Assembly (NCBI GenBank): GCA_000435835.1
Contig: FR883384.1
Location: 30,899-94,898 of the forward strand
From: Clostridium sp. CAG:221
GTDB taxonomy: Bacteria; Bacillota; Clostridia; Clostridiales; Clostridiaceae
Reading direction: 5' to 3'
DNA: 64,000 nucleotides
This document shows positions 7,417 to 16,806 of the stretch, in pieces; the first letter of the stretch is position 1, and each line of letters opens with the position of its first letter. The notes under the pieces are model-generated. The model did no database searches, had not been told where the DNA came from, and saw only the letters and a list, made by a program, of their open reading frames with translations. Both the position numbers and the translations under genes were made by a program.

Positions 7417-9222
7417 ATGACAAGCAATAGACAATCAAAAATTAGAAATTTTTCAATTGTAGCACACATTGACCATGGTAAGTCAACATTAGCAGATAGA
7501 TTATTAGAAAAGACAGGAACTCTTACTCAAAGAGAAATGGAAGAACAAGTTCTTGATAATATGGAACTTGAAAGAGAAAGAGGAATTACTATAAAATCTC
7601 AAGCTGCTAGACTTATCTATAAAAGAGAAAACGGAGAAGAGTATATCTTAAATCTAATAGATACTCCAGGACACGTAGACTTCACATATGAGGTTTCAAG
7701 AAGTTTAGCTGCTTGTGAAGGAGCAATATTAGTTGTAGATGCAGCACAAGGGATAGAAGCTCAGACATTAGCTAACTGCTATTTAGCATTAGATAATGAT
7801 TTAGAAATAGCACCAGTAATAAATAAGATTGATTTACCATCAGCTAGACCTGATGAAATAAAGCAAGAAATTGAAGATGTTATTGGTATTGAAGCAGAAG
7901 ATGCTCCAATGATTTCTGCTAAGACTGGATTAAACGTAGAAGATGTTTTAGAAACAATCGTAGAAAAGATTCCAGCACCAAATGGAGATGAAGATGCACC
8001 ATTAAAGGCACTTATTTTCGATTCATACTATGACAGCTATAAAGGTGTTGTATGTTATGTAAGAATAATAGATGGTAAAGTTAAGCCAGGAACAAAAGTA
8101 AAGCTTATGGCAACAAATAAGGTTTATGACATAACTGAAGTAGGGGTATTTACGCCTAAATTAATGCCTATAAATGGATTAAGTGCAGGAGATGTTGGAT
8201 ATATAACAGCATCTATCAAAAATGTGGCAGATGCCAGAGTTGGTGATACAGTAACAGAAGCAGATCGTCCAACAGCAGAAGCACTTCCAGGATATAAAAA
8301 AGCTGTACCAATGGTTTATTCAGGTATATATCCAGTAGATGGTGCTAAGTATGATGAATTAAAGGAAGCATTAGAAAAGTTACAAATTAATGATGCTGCT
8401 TTAGATTTTGAACCTGAAACATCTATAGCATTAGGATTTGGATTTAGATGTGGATTCTTAGGTCTTCTTCATATGGAAATAATTCAAGAAAGAATTGAAA
8501 GAGAATTCAATTTAGATATTATTACAACAGCTCCATCAGTTGTTTACAAGGTTACTAAGACTAATGGAGAAACAATTGAACTTACTAACCCTACTAATCT
8601 TCCTGAACCAACAGAGATAGATTATATGGAAGAGCCAATTGTTAAGGCATCAATTATTGCCCCAACAGAGTATGTAGGAGCTATAATGGATTTATGCCAA
8701 GAAAGAAGAGGAGTTTATATAGATATGGAATATCTTGAAACAACAAGAGTTTCTATTAACTATGAAATTCCTTTAAATGAAATAGTATATGATTTCTTCG
8801 ATACATTAAAGTCAAGAACAAGAGGATACGCTTCATTTGATTATGAATTTAAAGGATATACTACTACTGAACTTGTTAAGCTTGATATATTATTAAATGG
8901 AGATGTTGTTGATGCCTTATCAATGATAGTTCCTAAAGAAAGAGCTTACCATAAAGGTAGAGGAATTGCTGAAAAGCTAAAAGAAATAATTCCAAGACAA
9001 ATGTTTGAAGTTCCAATACAAGCAGCAATTGGATCTAAAGTTATAGCTAGAGAAACTGTTAAAGCTATGAGAAAAGACGTTCTTGCTAAATGTTATGGTG
9101 GAGATATTTCAAGAAAGAAGAAACTTTTAGAAAAGCAAAAAGAAGGAAAGAAGAGAATGAGACAAGTGGGATCTGTAGAAGTACCACAAGAAGCATTCAT
9201 GGCAGTACTAAAAGTAGACTAG
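7417..9222 (+). CDS. lepA: Elongation factor 4 (ribosomal back-translocase GTPase)
   Basis: The 601 residues match LepA/EF4, a ribosome-bound GTPase affecting translocation and ribosome biogenesis. The G domain shows AHIDHGKSTLADR (G1, residues 16-28), ERGITIKSQ (G2), DTPGHVDF (G3) and NKIDLP (G4). EF-G-like domains follow, and the LepA-specific C-terminal domain ends in a Lys-rich tail before VEVPQEAFMAVLKVD. The start cannot be moved upstream because of in-frame stops. Its leader is unusual (see 7379). It has its own promoter and a strong terminator. Confidence 0.97.
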   Translation: MTSNRQSKIRNFSIVAHIDHGKSTLADRLLEKTGTLTQREMEEQVLDNMELERERGITIKSQAARLIYKRENGEEYILNLIDTPGHVDFTYEVSRSLAACEGAILVVDAAQGIEAQTLANCYLALDNDLEIAPVINKIDLPSARPDEIKQEIEDVIGIEAEDAPMISAKTGLNVEDVLETIVEKIPAPNGDEDAPLKALIFDSYYDSYKGVVCYVRIIDGKVKPGTKVKLMATNKVYDITEVGVFTPKLMPINGLSAGDVGYITASIKNVADARVGDTVTEADRPTAEALPGYKKAVPMVYSGIYPVDGAKYDELKEALEKLQINDAALDFEPETSIALGFGFRCGFLGLLHMEIIQERIEREFNLDIITTAPSVVYKVTKTNGETIELTNPTNLPEPTEIDYMEEPIVKASIIAPTEYVGAIMDLCQERRGVYIDMEYLETTRVSINYEIPLNEIVYDFFDTLKSRTRGYASFDYEFKGYTTTELVKLDILLNGDVVDALSMIVPKERAYHKGRGIAEKLKEIIPRQMFEVPIQAAIGSKVIARETVKAMRKDVLAKCYGGDISRKKKLLEKQKEGKKRMRQVGSVEVPQEAFMAVLKVD

Positions 9223-9223
9223 T

Positions 9224-9262
9224 AAAAAAGCTGGAGATTTTAAAATCTCTAGCTTTTTTTTT
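9224..9262 (+). terminator. Terminator after lepA
   Basis: AAAAAAGCTGGAGATTTT pairs with AAAATCTCTAGCTTTTTT, followed by a run of T. Strong intrinsic terminator. Confidence 0.9.
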
Positions 9263-9371
9263 AATGATGAATGATGAGTGATGAATGATGAATTAAGGAA
9301 TAAACTCACAGAGTTTAGAAAAAATTAATAGTGTTCTGTAATTCATCATTGATAATTCACAATTCATCATT
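9263..9371 (+). repeat. Intergenic terminal-inverted-repeat element, copy A
   Basis: A 109-bp segment whose ends are inverted, built of degenerate GATGAAT units: AATGATGAATGATGAG at the left and TTCACAATTCATCATT at the right. A small inner hairpin AAACTC/GAGTTT sits at 9303-9317. Its left half through GAATTAAGGAATAAACTC equals the right half of copy B (24755-24881) in reverse orientation. No coding potential; looks like a non-autonomous miniature element. Confidence 0.65.
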
Positions 9372-9420
9372 GGAACAAGTATATTATATAGAAAATTATT
9401 TTTATAGGTAGAAAAGCTTT

Positions 9421-9690
9421 ATGCTGGAATTAAGTATTAGGGATGTAGGAATTAAAGGTAAGAAACTAAGGAATAAGGGGTTAGTAACTGGAACACTTAG
9501 AAGAAAAGATGGACAGATAATACCTATCTTTCTTTCAAGTAATCTATTAGAACAATATATTGTTATTACTGATTATTGCAAAGACTTAGATGTTAAATTT
9601 GAAAATGAAATAATACATGTGCATATAAAAGAAGCTCAAAGACATTTTACTAAGAATAATGTTATTAATATGGACTTTATAGAAATATAA
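9421..9690 (+). CDS. L25-like single-domain protein
   Basis: The 89-residue product resembles the 5S-rRNA-binding domain of ribosomal protein L25/CTC. It opens with a strand, then RNKGLVTGTL where L25 has RxxGxVPGVLYG. IPIFLSSNLLEQYI follows at the equivalent helix, then a central beta region, and it ends QRHFTKNNVINMDFIEI, as L25 ends ..HVDFxxV. The length is close to the short E. coli L25 (94 residues). It may be a divergent general-stress 5S-binding protein; identity is by motif order only. The ATG at 9421 has a weak ribosome binding site (AGG at 9407). Confidence 0.6.
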   Translation: MLELSIRDVGIKGKKLRNKGLVTGTLRRKDGQIIPIFLSSNLLEQYIVITDYCKDLDVKFENEIIHVHIKEAQRHFTKNNVINMDFIEI

Positions 9691-9750
9691 TAATATAAAG
9701 ATTTAATTATTGAGTTTTGCATTATTTTGAAAAATTTATTTGCGGCAATG

Positions 9751-9791
9751 AAGAGCCATATCAAGAAAAGTTCCTTGGTATGGCTTTTTAT
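9751..9791 (+). terminator. Terminator after the L25-like gene
   Basis: AGCCATATCAAG and CTTGGTATGGCT form a stem around AAAAGTTC, followed by TTTTTAT. Confidence 0.8.
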
Positions 9792-9876
9792 GCTTATAAT
9801 ATATGATTGTTGCATCTTTTTTATAAAAATAGTAAAATTAGGTTGAAATATAAAGGAGAGATAAATATATGTTTAG

Positions 9877-10485
9877 ACCAATTTAAAAACTTCATTAAGG
9901 AAAAATACCTATATTTTTTATAGGTTTATTTGTGCTACTGAAAATGGAGGGATTAAAATCGTACAAGGCATAACCGTATATTTAAATCAAAATAAATATA
10001 TTAGTTGTGGCATAGACGTAAAAAAATTTGGTATTATATTAGCTCTTTCTCAAATAATATCTTTGATTACAGGGAAATCATATTACTTTAAAAGAATCTT
10101 AGGTGAAAGAAAATATATAAATATATTATATTTAATTATTTTAGTAGCAACGTTGATATTGTGGAGAACAACATCAGCAGTGGTAAGTGTTATTTCGGTA
10201 ATGAGTATTTCACTAAGTGATGCATTGTTTGCACCAATAGTCATGGAGATAGAAAATAAGTCTGTAACCACCGGAGAGAGGGCAACGATTTTATCCATAT
10301 ATTCTGTAATAGGTAGTGTGGTTTCTGCAGCTATTAACCCGCTGATAGGATTAGTTGCTGATTATTCATTAGGAACTTCTTTTTTGCTTTGTAGTATGCT
10401 GTGTGTTATAGCTTTCATAGCAATGAATTGCTATTTAGTAAAGGAAGATAGCAAAATGAAGCTATGTAATGAAAAAAGGATATAA
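9877..10485 (+). pseudogene. Decayed MFS transporter, C-terminal half
   Basis: The reading frame is open from 9877 to the stop at 10485, about 200 residues, and reads as the second half of a 12-helix major facilitator protein. Hydrophobic segments include INILYLIILVATLILW and a final pair separated by GLVADYSLGTSF, with the cytoplasmic turn ENKSVTTGERATIL typical of MFS exporters. The N-terminal half (about six helices) is missing. The frame is closed by TAG at 9874, and the nearby ATG with a ribosome binding site (AAAGGAGAG, ATG 9869) is in another frame and stops after five codons. A start at TTG 10063 would give a 140-residue fragment. Interpreted as a relic from deletion and frameshift. 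Confidence 0.7.
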
Positions 10486-10535
10486 AAAAGCAGTATTAAT
10501 TTAAAATAGTATAGTTTCATAAAGTAATATATAAT

Positions 10536-10569
10536 AATAGCCATAGTGTAAGTGGCTATTATTTTTTTT
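10536..10569 (+). terminator. Terminator before hemW
   Basis: AATAGCCA (10536-10543) pairs with TGGCTATT (10553-10560), followed by a T run. Confidence 0.85.
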
Positions 10570-10693
10570 ACGCTTAGAAAATTATAAAATTTTTATCATA
10601 TGGGATACTAATAAATTAGCCACTTCTTATATACGTCGTTACTAATGCGTTAAAAAGAAAATTATAGTGCTATAAAAATTTGGAGGAATAAGA

Positions 10694-11824
10694 ATGAAGG
10701 AAACAAGTTTATATATACATATACCATTTTGCAAACAGAAGTGTTTTTATTGTGATTTTCCATCTTTTTCAGGAAAGGAGAAGTATAGGGAAGATTATAT
10801 AGAAGCTTTATGTAAAGAGATATTAGATAAGTGTCAGAAATACAAAATAAAAAGTATATTTATTGGTGGAGGAACTCCTTCATATTTAGAAGTACATGAA
10901 ATTAAAAAGCTCCTTGAAACAGTAAATAAGCTTCAGTTTGCAGATAATATGGAGTTTACCATGGAATGTAATCCAGGTACAGTTAATGAGGAAAAGCTTA
11001 TTGCCATGAAGGATGGTGGAATAAATAGAATAAGCTTTGGTTTGCAGTCATGTAATAATGAGCTCCTTAAAGTAATAGGAAGAATACATACTTATGAAGA
11101 ATTTGTAGAAAATTATAAATTAGCTAGGAAGCTAGGTTTTAATAATATAAACGTAGATCTTATGTATGGTCTGCCAAATTTGACAGTGGATTTATGGAAG
11201 GATACTCTTGCAAAGATATGTAGTTTAAAGCCAGAGCATATATCAGCATATAGCCTTATCATAGAAGAAGGTACTGCTTTTTATACATTGCATATGAAGG
11301 ATAAATTAAATCTACCATCTGAAGAAGAGGAAAGAGAGATGGATAAGCTAACAAAAGATGTACTTGGTAGTGGTGGTTATCATCAGTATGAAATATCTAA
11401 CTATAGTTTAGAAGGAAGAGAATGTGAACATAATAAAGTTTATTGGAAACTTAAAGAATATATAGGAGTAGGTTCGTCATCTAGTTCATATATAGATGGA
11501 TTCAGAATTGTTAATGATTCAAATGTAAAAAATTATATAGAAAAAATGCAAAATAATGAAAGTGTTGAAGTTGATAGATATAAAAACACCATTAAAGATG
11601 AAATGGAAGAATATATGTTTATGGGATTAAGACTTAATGAAGGTGTAAGTAAAATGGAATTTAAGCAAAAGTTTAACACTAATATAGACAGTATATATGG
11701 AAATGTAATAGAGAAAAATATTAAAAGAGGACTTCTTCAAATGAAAGATGATAAATTATCTCTTACAGTAAAAGGAATAAGTTTAGCAAATGAGGCTATG
11801 TCAGACTTTATATTGGAAAAATAG
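10694..11824 (+). CDS. hemW: Radical SAM heme chaperone HemW
   Basis: The 376-residue radical SAM protein was long annotated as oxygen-independent coproporphyrinogen III oxidase. The cluster motif is CKQKCFYC (Cys13, Cys17, Cys20), followed by GGGTPSYL and the conserved RISFGLQS and VDLMYGLPN blocks. The C-terminal HemN-like domain contains YEISNYS and the conserved WxxxEYIGVGSSS. HemW proteins carry and insert heme rather than oxidise coproporphyrinogen; the location between lepA and hrcA is the conserved HemW locus. TGGAGG precedes ATG 10694. Confidence 0.93.
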   Translation: MKETSLYIHIPFCKQKCFYCDFPSFSGKEKYREDYIEALCKEILDKCQKYKIKSIFIGGGTPSYLEVHEIKKLLETVNKLQFADNMEFTMECNPGTVNEEKLIAMKDGGINRISFGLQSCNNELLKVIGRIHTYEEFVENYKLARKLGFNNINVDLMYGLPNLTVDLWKDTLAKICSLKPEHISAYSLIIEEGTAFYTLHMKDKLNLPSEEEEREMDKLTKDVLGSGGYHQYEISNYSLEGRECEHNKVYWKLKEYIGVGSSSSSYIDGFRIVNDSNVKNYIEKMQNNESVEVDRYKNTIKDEMEEYMFMGLRLNEGVSKMEFKQKFNTNIDSIYGNVIEKNIKRGLLQMKDDKLSLTVKGISLANEAMSDFILEK

Positions 11825-11923
11825 ATTGAGTAGAAAACGAGAGTAATTTAAAGAAAAATAGAGAAAAGTTGTATTATTTTAAATGAAAAAATAATACATA
11901 ACAAAATATGAGAAAATATAAAA

Positions 11924-11992
11924 TTGACAAAAAAAGCGAATAAGAATATATTGATATTGTAGTCATTAGCACTCGAGGTTAGTGAGTGCTAA
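11924..11992 (+). promoter_or_regulatory. Heat-shock promoter with CIRCE operator
   Basis: TTGACA (11924-11929) and TATATT (11947-11952) are 17 bp apart. Just after the expected start lies a perfect CIRCE: TTAGCACTC, nine bases, GAGTGCTAA (11966-11992). HrcA binds CIRCE and represses the operon until heat stress, so the operon is autoregulated. Confidence 0.95.
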
Positions 11993-12009
11993 CAATAGGG
12001 GTGATGAGA

Positions 12010-13041
12010 TTGTCTATTGATGATAGAAAAATTAAAATACTCCAAGCCATTATAAACGACTATATTGTGACAGGTGAACCTGTTGGATCAAGAACAATAG
12101 CTAAAAAATACGATTTAGGTATAGGATCTGCCACTATTAGGAATGAAATGGCCGACTTAGAGGAGATGGGATATTTAGAGCAGCCTCATACATCTGCAGG
12201 CAGAATCCCTTCTAGCAAAGGCTATAGATTATATGTAGATCAATTGATGCAGAGGGAGCAGCTTACAAGAGAAGAAGAGCTTAGAATTAAGGAATATATT
12301 ATTAATTCAGCTATGTATGAAGTTGATAAGGTATTAAAAGAAGCATGTGTGTTATTATCAGAGTTAACTAATTTAACATGTATAGTGGAAACTCCTTCCA
12401 TGAAAAGAAGCAGGATAGTATCGATACAGCTTATAGGTATCGATAAGTCCAATATAGTAGCTGTAATAGTTACAGATAGTGGAGTTATAAAAAATCATAG
12501 AATAAGGGTATCACATATGCCTATGGAAAATGAATTAAATAGAATCAACGAAGTTCTTAATATTAAGTTGAAGAATCTTACAATAGATGCAATAAATCTA
12601 CAGATTATTAATGAAATAAAGGAAGAACTTAAAGGGTTTGATGATTTATTTAATGCAATACTTCCAGCTCTATATAAGAGTTTAAATGAAAGTACAAAAT
12701 CAGATTTATTAGTTGAAGGAACTACAAATCTTTTCAATTATGCAGAATATAACGATATTGAAAAAGTTAAAGATATGCTTCAGCTTATAAGTAATAAAGA
12801 TTGTGTCATTGAATTGCTAGAGCCAAGTGGTGATATTACCATAAAGATTGGAGATGAAAATTATATTCCCGAAGCCAAAGATTGTTCTGTTATAACAGCA
12901 GAATATTGTTTAGGTGGAAGACCAATTGGTAATATAGGTTTAATTGGACCACAGAGAATTAATTATTCTAAAGTAATTTCAATAATGGCTCAAGTAATAA
13001 AAGAATTAAATAAAAGTTTAAGAAATCAGAGTCTTGAGTAA
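12010..13041 (+). CDS. hrcA: Heat-inducible transcription repressor HrcA
   Basis: Repressor of class I heat-shock genes through CIRCE. It has an N-terminal winged helix (GEPVGSRTIAKKYDLGIGSATIRNEMADLE) and a C-terminal GAF-like and dimerisation region including the segment with GGRPIGNIGLIGPQRI. The start is best placed at TTG 12010. The ribosome binding site AGGGGTGA (11997-12004) overlaps the ATG at 12004, leaving no spacing for it, whereas TTG 12010 is well spaced and gives MSIDDRKIKILQAI, the usual HrcA N-terminus. The upstream GTG at 11986 lies inside CIRCE. First gene of hrcA-grpE-dnaK. Confidence 0.95.
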   Translation: MSIDDRKIKILQAIINDYIVTGEPVGSRTIAKKYDLGIGSATIRNEMADLEEMGYLEQPHTSAGRIPSSKGYRLYVDQLMQREQLTREEELRIKEYIINSAMYEVDKVLKEACVLLSELTNLTCIVETPSMKRSRIVSIQLIGIDKSNIVAVIVTDSGVIKNHRIRVSHMPMENELNRINEVLNIKLKNLTIDAINLQIINEIKEELKGFDDLFNAILPALYKSLNESTKSDLLVEGTTNLFNYAEYNDIEKVKDMLQLISNKDCVIELLEPSGDITIKIGDENYIPEAKDCSVITAEYCLGGRPIGNIGLIGPQRINYSKVISIMAQVIKELNKSLRNQSLE

Positions 13042-13061
13042 TGCGAGAAGAGGTGTATTGA

Positions 13062-13637
13062 ATGGAAGAAAATAGAGATTTAAATGAAGAAATCATTGAT
13101 GAAACAGAAGGTAGAGCAGAAAGTGCTGAAGAAGTTACTGAAGAAGTTAATGAAGCTGAAAACAATGAAGAAAATGATTTAGCTTTAGTTAAAAAGTTAA
13201 AAGAAGAAAATGATAAACTTTCAAAAGAAGTTGAAGCATTTAAAGATAGATTGTTAAGAATTACAGCTGAATATGAAAACTTCAGAAAGAGAACTGCCAA
13301 GGAAAAAGAAGGAATATATGCAGATGCATGTGTAGATGTATTAAAAGAAGTTATTCCAACAGTAGATAATCTTGAAAGAGCTTTAGCAGTTGATGGAAGC
13401 GTTGAAGATTTGAAAAAAGGAATTGAGATGACTATTAAGGGATTCCAAACTTCACTTGAAAAACTTGGTGTTGAAGAAATAAGTGTTGAAGAGGGATTTG
13501 ATCCTAATATGCATCAAGCAGTAATGCATATTCAAGATGAGAACTATGATAAAAATGTTGTTGCTGAAGTATTCTTAAAAGGATACAAAAAAGGTGACAA
13601 AGTAATAAGATATTCAATGGTAAAAGTAGCAAATTAG
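13062..13637 (+). CDS. grpE: Nucleotide exchange factor GrpE
   Basis: Co-chaperone that releases ADP from DnaK. The 191 residues comprise a Glu-rich disordered N-terminus (1-50), a long coiled coil with the family hallmark ITAEYENFRKRTAKEK (about 68-83), and the C-terminal beta wing with GVEEISVEEGFDPNMHQAV and LKGYKKGDKVIRYSMVKVA. It lies 20 bp after hrcA and 39 bp before dnaK, in the CIRCE operon. Confidence 0.97.
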   Translation: MEENRDLNEEIIDETEGRAESAEEVTEEVNEAENNEENDLALVKKLKEENDKLSKEVEAFKDRLLRITAEYENFRKRTAKEKEGIYADACVDVLKEVIPTVDNLERALAVDGSVEDLKKGIEMTIKGFQTSLEKLGVEEISVEEGFDPNMHQAVMHIQDENYDKNVVAEVFLKGYKKGDKVIRYSMVKVAN

Positions 13638-13676
13638 TTTAAATTTAATAGATAGAAATTTAGGAGGAAAATAATT

Positions 13677-15533
13677 ATGGGAAAAATTATAGGTATTGAC
13701 TTAGGTACAACAAATTCATGTGTAGCAGTTATGGAAGGTGGAGAACCAGTTGTAATTACTAACTCAGAAGGAGCTAGAACTACTCCATCAGTAGTTTCAT
13801 TCCAAGCTAACGGAGAAAGATTAGTAGGTCAAGTTGCTAAAAGACAAGCAATTACTAATCCAGATCATACAATAATATCAATAAAGAGAGAAATGGGTAC
13901 AGATCATAAAACTCATATAGATGATAAAGTATATTCACCACAAGAAATATCAGCTATGATTCTTCAAAAAATTAAAGCTGATGCAGAAGCTTATTTAGGT
14001 GAGCCAGTAACTCAAGCAGTTATTACAGTTCCAGCTTACTTCAATGATGCTGAAAGACAAGCAACTAAAGATGCTGGTAGAATAGCAGGATTAGAAGTAT
14101 TAAGAATAATAAACGAACCAACAGCAGCTTCACTTGCTTATGGATTAGATAAAACAGAACACAGTGAAAAGATATTTGTATATGACTTAGGTGGTGGTAC
14201 ATTCGACGTATCTATCCTAGAACTTGGTGATGGTGTATTTGAAGTATTATCAACAAATGGAGATACTAAGCTTGGTGGAGATGACTTTGATAAGAAAATC
14301 ATGGATTATATAGCTGAAACTTTTAAAGCTGAAAATGGTATTGATTTAAGAAATGATAAAATGGCTCTTCAAAGATTAAAAGAAGCAGCTGAAAAAGCTA
14401 AGATTGAATTATCATCTTCAATGCAAACAAACATTAACTTACCATTCATCACTGCTGATGCAACAGGTCCAAAGCATATTGATTTAAACTTAACTAGAGC
14501 TAAATTTAATGAATTAACTCATGACTTAGTTCAAAGATCAATTGAACCAATGAAGAAAGCTTTAGCTGATGCAGGACTTTCAATAAGCCAAATAGATAAA
14601 GTTATCTTAGTTGGTGGATCAACAAGAATACCAGCAGTTCAAGAAGCAGTTAAGAACTTTACAGGAAAAGAACCATCTAAGGGAGTTAACCCAGATGAAT
14701 GTGTTGCTGTAGGTGCTGCAATACAAGCAGGTGTATTAACAGGAGAAGTTAAAGACGTATTATTATTAGACGTTACACCATTAACATTAGGTATTGAAAC
14801 AATGGGTGGTATAGCTACACCATTAATTGAAAGAAATACAACTATCCCAGCTAAGAAGAGCCAAGTGTTCTCAACAGCAGCAGATGGTCAAACATCAGTT
14901 GAAATTCACGTAGTTCAAGGTGAAAGACAAATGGCAGCTGATAACAAGACTTTAGGAAGATTTACTTTATCAGGAATTGCTCCAGCTCCAAGAGGAATCC
15001 CACAAATCGAAGTAACATTTGATATAGATGCAAATGGTATAGTTAAAGTTTCAGCTTTAGATAAAGGAACAGGAAAAGAAGCAAACATCACAATTACAGC
15101 TTCAACTAACCTTTCAGATGAAGAAGTAGAAAAGGCAGTAAAAGAAGCAGAAAGATTTGCTGAAGAAGATAAGAAGAGAAAAGAAAACATAGAAGTTAAG
15201 AATAATGCTGATCAAATAGTATATCAAACTGAAAAAACTTTAGAAGAATTAGGAGATAAAGTATCTGCTGATGATAAAGCAAAAGTTACAGCTAAATTAG
15301 ATGCATTAAAAGCTATCAAAGATGGTGAAGACTTAGAAGCAATTAAGAAGGCTATGGATGAATTAAATCAAGAATTCTATGCTATATCTTCTAAGATGTA
15401 TGCACAAGCTGGAGGACAACAAGGTGCTGAAGGATTTGATCCAAACAACATGGGGGGAGCAAATGCAGGTGCTGGTGCAGCTCACGATGATAATGTAGTA
15501 GATGCTGATTTTGAAGTTAAAGATGATAAATAA
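13677..15533 (+). CDS. dnaK: Chaperone DnaK (Hsp70)
   Basis: The 618-residue Hsp70 contains the ATPase domain signatures IGIDLGTTNSCVAV (residues 4-17), VYDLGGGTFDVSI (about 165) and VILVGGSTRIPAVQE (about 308). The substrate domain follows after the linker DVLLLDVTPLTLGIET. The C-terminal tail is Gly/Ala-rich and acidic. AGGAGG precedes ATG 13677. It is the last gene before a strong terminator, so dnaJ is probably served in part by its own promoter. Confidence 0.98.
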   Translation: MGKIIGIDLGTTNSCVAVMEGGEPVVITNSEGARTTPSVVSFQANGERLVGQVAKRQAITNPDHTIISIKREMGTDHKTHIDDKVYSPQEISAMILQKIKADAEAYLGEPVTQAVITVPAYFNDAERQATKDAGRIAGLEVLRIINEPTAASLAYGLDKTEHSEKIFVYDLGGGTFDVSILELGDGVFEVLSTNGDTKLGGDDFDKKIMDYIAETFKAENGIDLRNDKMALQRLKEAAEKAKIELSSSMQTNINLPFITADATGPKHIDLNLTRAKFNELTHDLVQRSIEPMKKALADAGLSISQIDKVILVGGSTRIPAVQEAVKNFTGKEPSKGVNPDECVAVGAAIQAGVLTGEVKDVLLLDVTPLTLGIETMGGIATPLIERNTTIPAKKSQVFSTAADGQTSVEIHVVQGERQMAADNKTLGRFTLSGIAPAPRGIPQIEVTFDIDANGIVKVSALDKGTGKEANITITASTNLSDEEVEKAVKEAERFAEEDKKRKENIEVKNNADQIVYQTEKTLEELGDKVSADDKAKVTAKLDALKAIKDGEDLEAIKKAMDELNQEFYAISSKMYAQAGGQQGAEGFDPNNMGGANAGAGAAHDDNVVDADFEVKDDK

Positions 15534-15545
15534 TTAAATTAATTT

Positions 15546-15577
15546 GAGGGAAGACAAAAGTCGTCTTCCCTTTTTAA
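15546..15577 (+). terminator. Terminator between dnaK and dnaJ
   Basis: GGGAAGAC (15548-15555) pairs with GTCTTCCC (15563-15570) and is followed by TTTTT. Confidence 0.9.
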
Positions 15578-15654
15578 AAGTACAGTATTCAATTATTATT
15601 ATAATGATGTTATTATATAAAGGTAAATTTGTAATAAGGTGGTGACATTTGTAG

Positions 15655-16791
15655 ATGGCAAGTAAAGACTATTATGAAGTGCTTGGCCTTCAAAAAGGTG
15701 CAAGTGAAGATGAAATAAAAAGAGCCTTTAGAAAGCTAGCTATTAAATACCATCCTGATAAAAATCAAGGAAATGCAGAAGCAGAAGCTAAATTTAAAGA
15801 GATAAATGAAGCTTATCAAGTACTTTCTGATCCTGAAAAGAAAGCAAGATATGATCAATTTGGATCAGCTGACTTTGATGGAAGTGGATTTGGCGCAGGT
15901 GGATTTGGTGGTTTTGACTTCAATGATATGGGTGGCTTTGGAGATATTTTTGAAAGTTTCTTTGGCGGTGGAGGAAGTTCATCAAGAAGAAGAAATGGAC
16001 CAGTTAAAGGTGCTGATTTAGAGTACACTATAAATTTAACATTCGAAGAAGCTGTATTTGGTGTTGAAAAAGAAATTACAATTAATAGAAGTGAAAACTG
16101 TGAAGAATGCCATGGATCAGGAGCTAAACCTGGAACATCTCCAAAAACATGTCCAACATGTAATGGTTCAGGACAGGTAAGAGTTCAAAGACAAACTCCA
16201 TTAGGAAACTTTGTAACTACATCTACATGTGATAGATGTGGAGGTAGAGGGACTGTTGTTGAAGAACCTTGTCATTCATGTGCAGGAAAAGGTAAAGTAA
16301 GAAAGAGCAGAAAGATAACTGTTAAGATACCAGCTGGTGTTGATACTGGAAATGTATTACCACTTAGAGGACAAGGTGAGCATGGTGCTAACGGAGGGCC
16401 TCCAGGAGATATATATATAAGAATCAATGTTGCTAGATCTAGCAAGTTTGATAGACGTGGAAATGATATCTATATAGATACTCATATATCTATGTCTAGA
16501 GCTGCACTGGGATGTGAAATAACAGTACCTACAGTAGATGGTGATGTTAAATATACTGTTCCAGCAGGAACACAATCAGGTACACTTTTCAGATTAAAAG
16601 GAAAGGGAGTTCCAAGAGTAAATGGTTCAGGCAGAGGAGATCAATACGTAAAAGTTGTAGTTGATATTCCTAAGAACTTAAATGAAAAGCAAGTAGAAGC
16701 ATTAAAAGCATTTATGGAAGCTTGTGGAGAAGAACCAGATAATGTTGAAATTCCACACAAAAAAGGATTTAAAAACATCTTTAAAAAATAG
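15655..16791 (+). CDS. dnaJ: Chaperone DnaJ (Hsp40)
   Basis: The 378-residue type I Hsp40 has a J domain (residues 1-70) with the HPD motif in YHPDKNQGN and a Gly/Phe-rich linker (75-115). Four CxxCxGxG zinc repeats follow, beginning CEECHGSG, CPTCNGSG, CDRCGGRG and CHSCAGKG, then the two client-binding barrels. GGTGGTGA precedes ATG 15655; an in-frame TAG just upstream fixes the start. No second CIRCE is visible in front of it. The next conserved partner, prmA, is about 5 kb away, behind inserted genes. Confidence 0.97.
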   Translation: MASKDYYEVLGLQKGASEDEIKRAFRKLAIKYHPDKNQGNAEAEAKFKEINEAYQVLSDPEKKARYDQFGSADFDGSGFGAGGFGGFDFNDMGGFGDIFESFFGGGGSSSRRRNGPVKGADLEYTINLTFEEAVFGVEKEITINRSENCEECHGSGAKPGTSPKTCPTCNGSGQVRVQRQTPLGNFVTTSTCDRCGGRGTVVEEPCHSCAGKGKVRKSRKITVKIPAGVDTGNVLPLRGQGEHGANGGPPGDIYIRINVARSSKFDRRGNDIYIDTHISMSRAALGCEITVPTVDGDVKYTVPAGTQSGTLFRLKGKGVPRVNGSGRGDQYVKVVVDIPKNLNEKQVEALKAFMEACGEEPDNVEIPHKKGFKNIFKK

Positions 16792-16806
16792 ATATATTTT
16801 AATTAA

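Noticed and set aside
9090..9281. Open frame overlapping the end of lepA
   Set aside because: It is in a different frame of conserved LepA sequence and runs through the lepA terminator.
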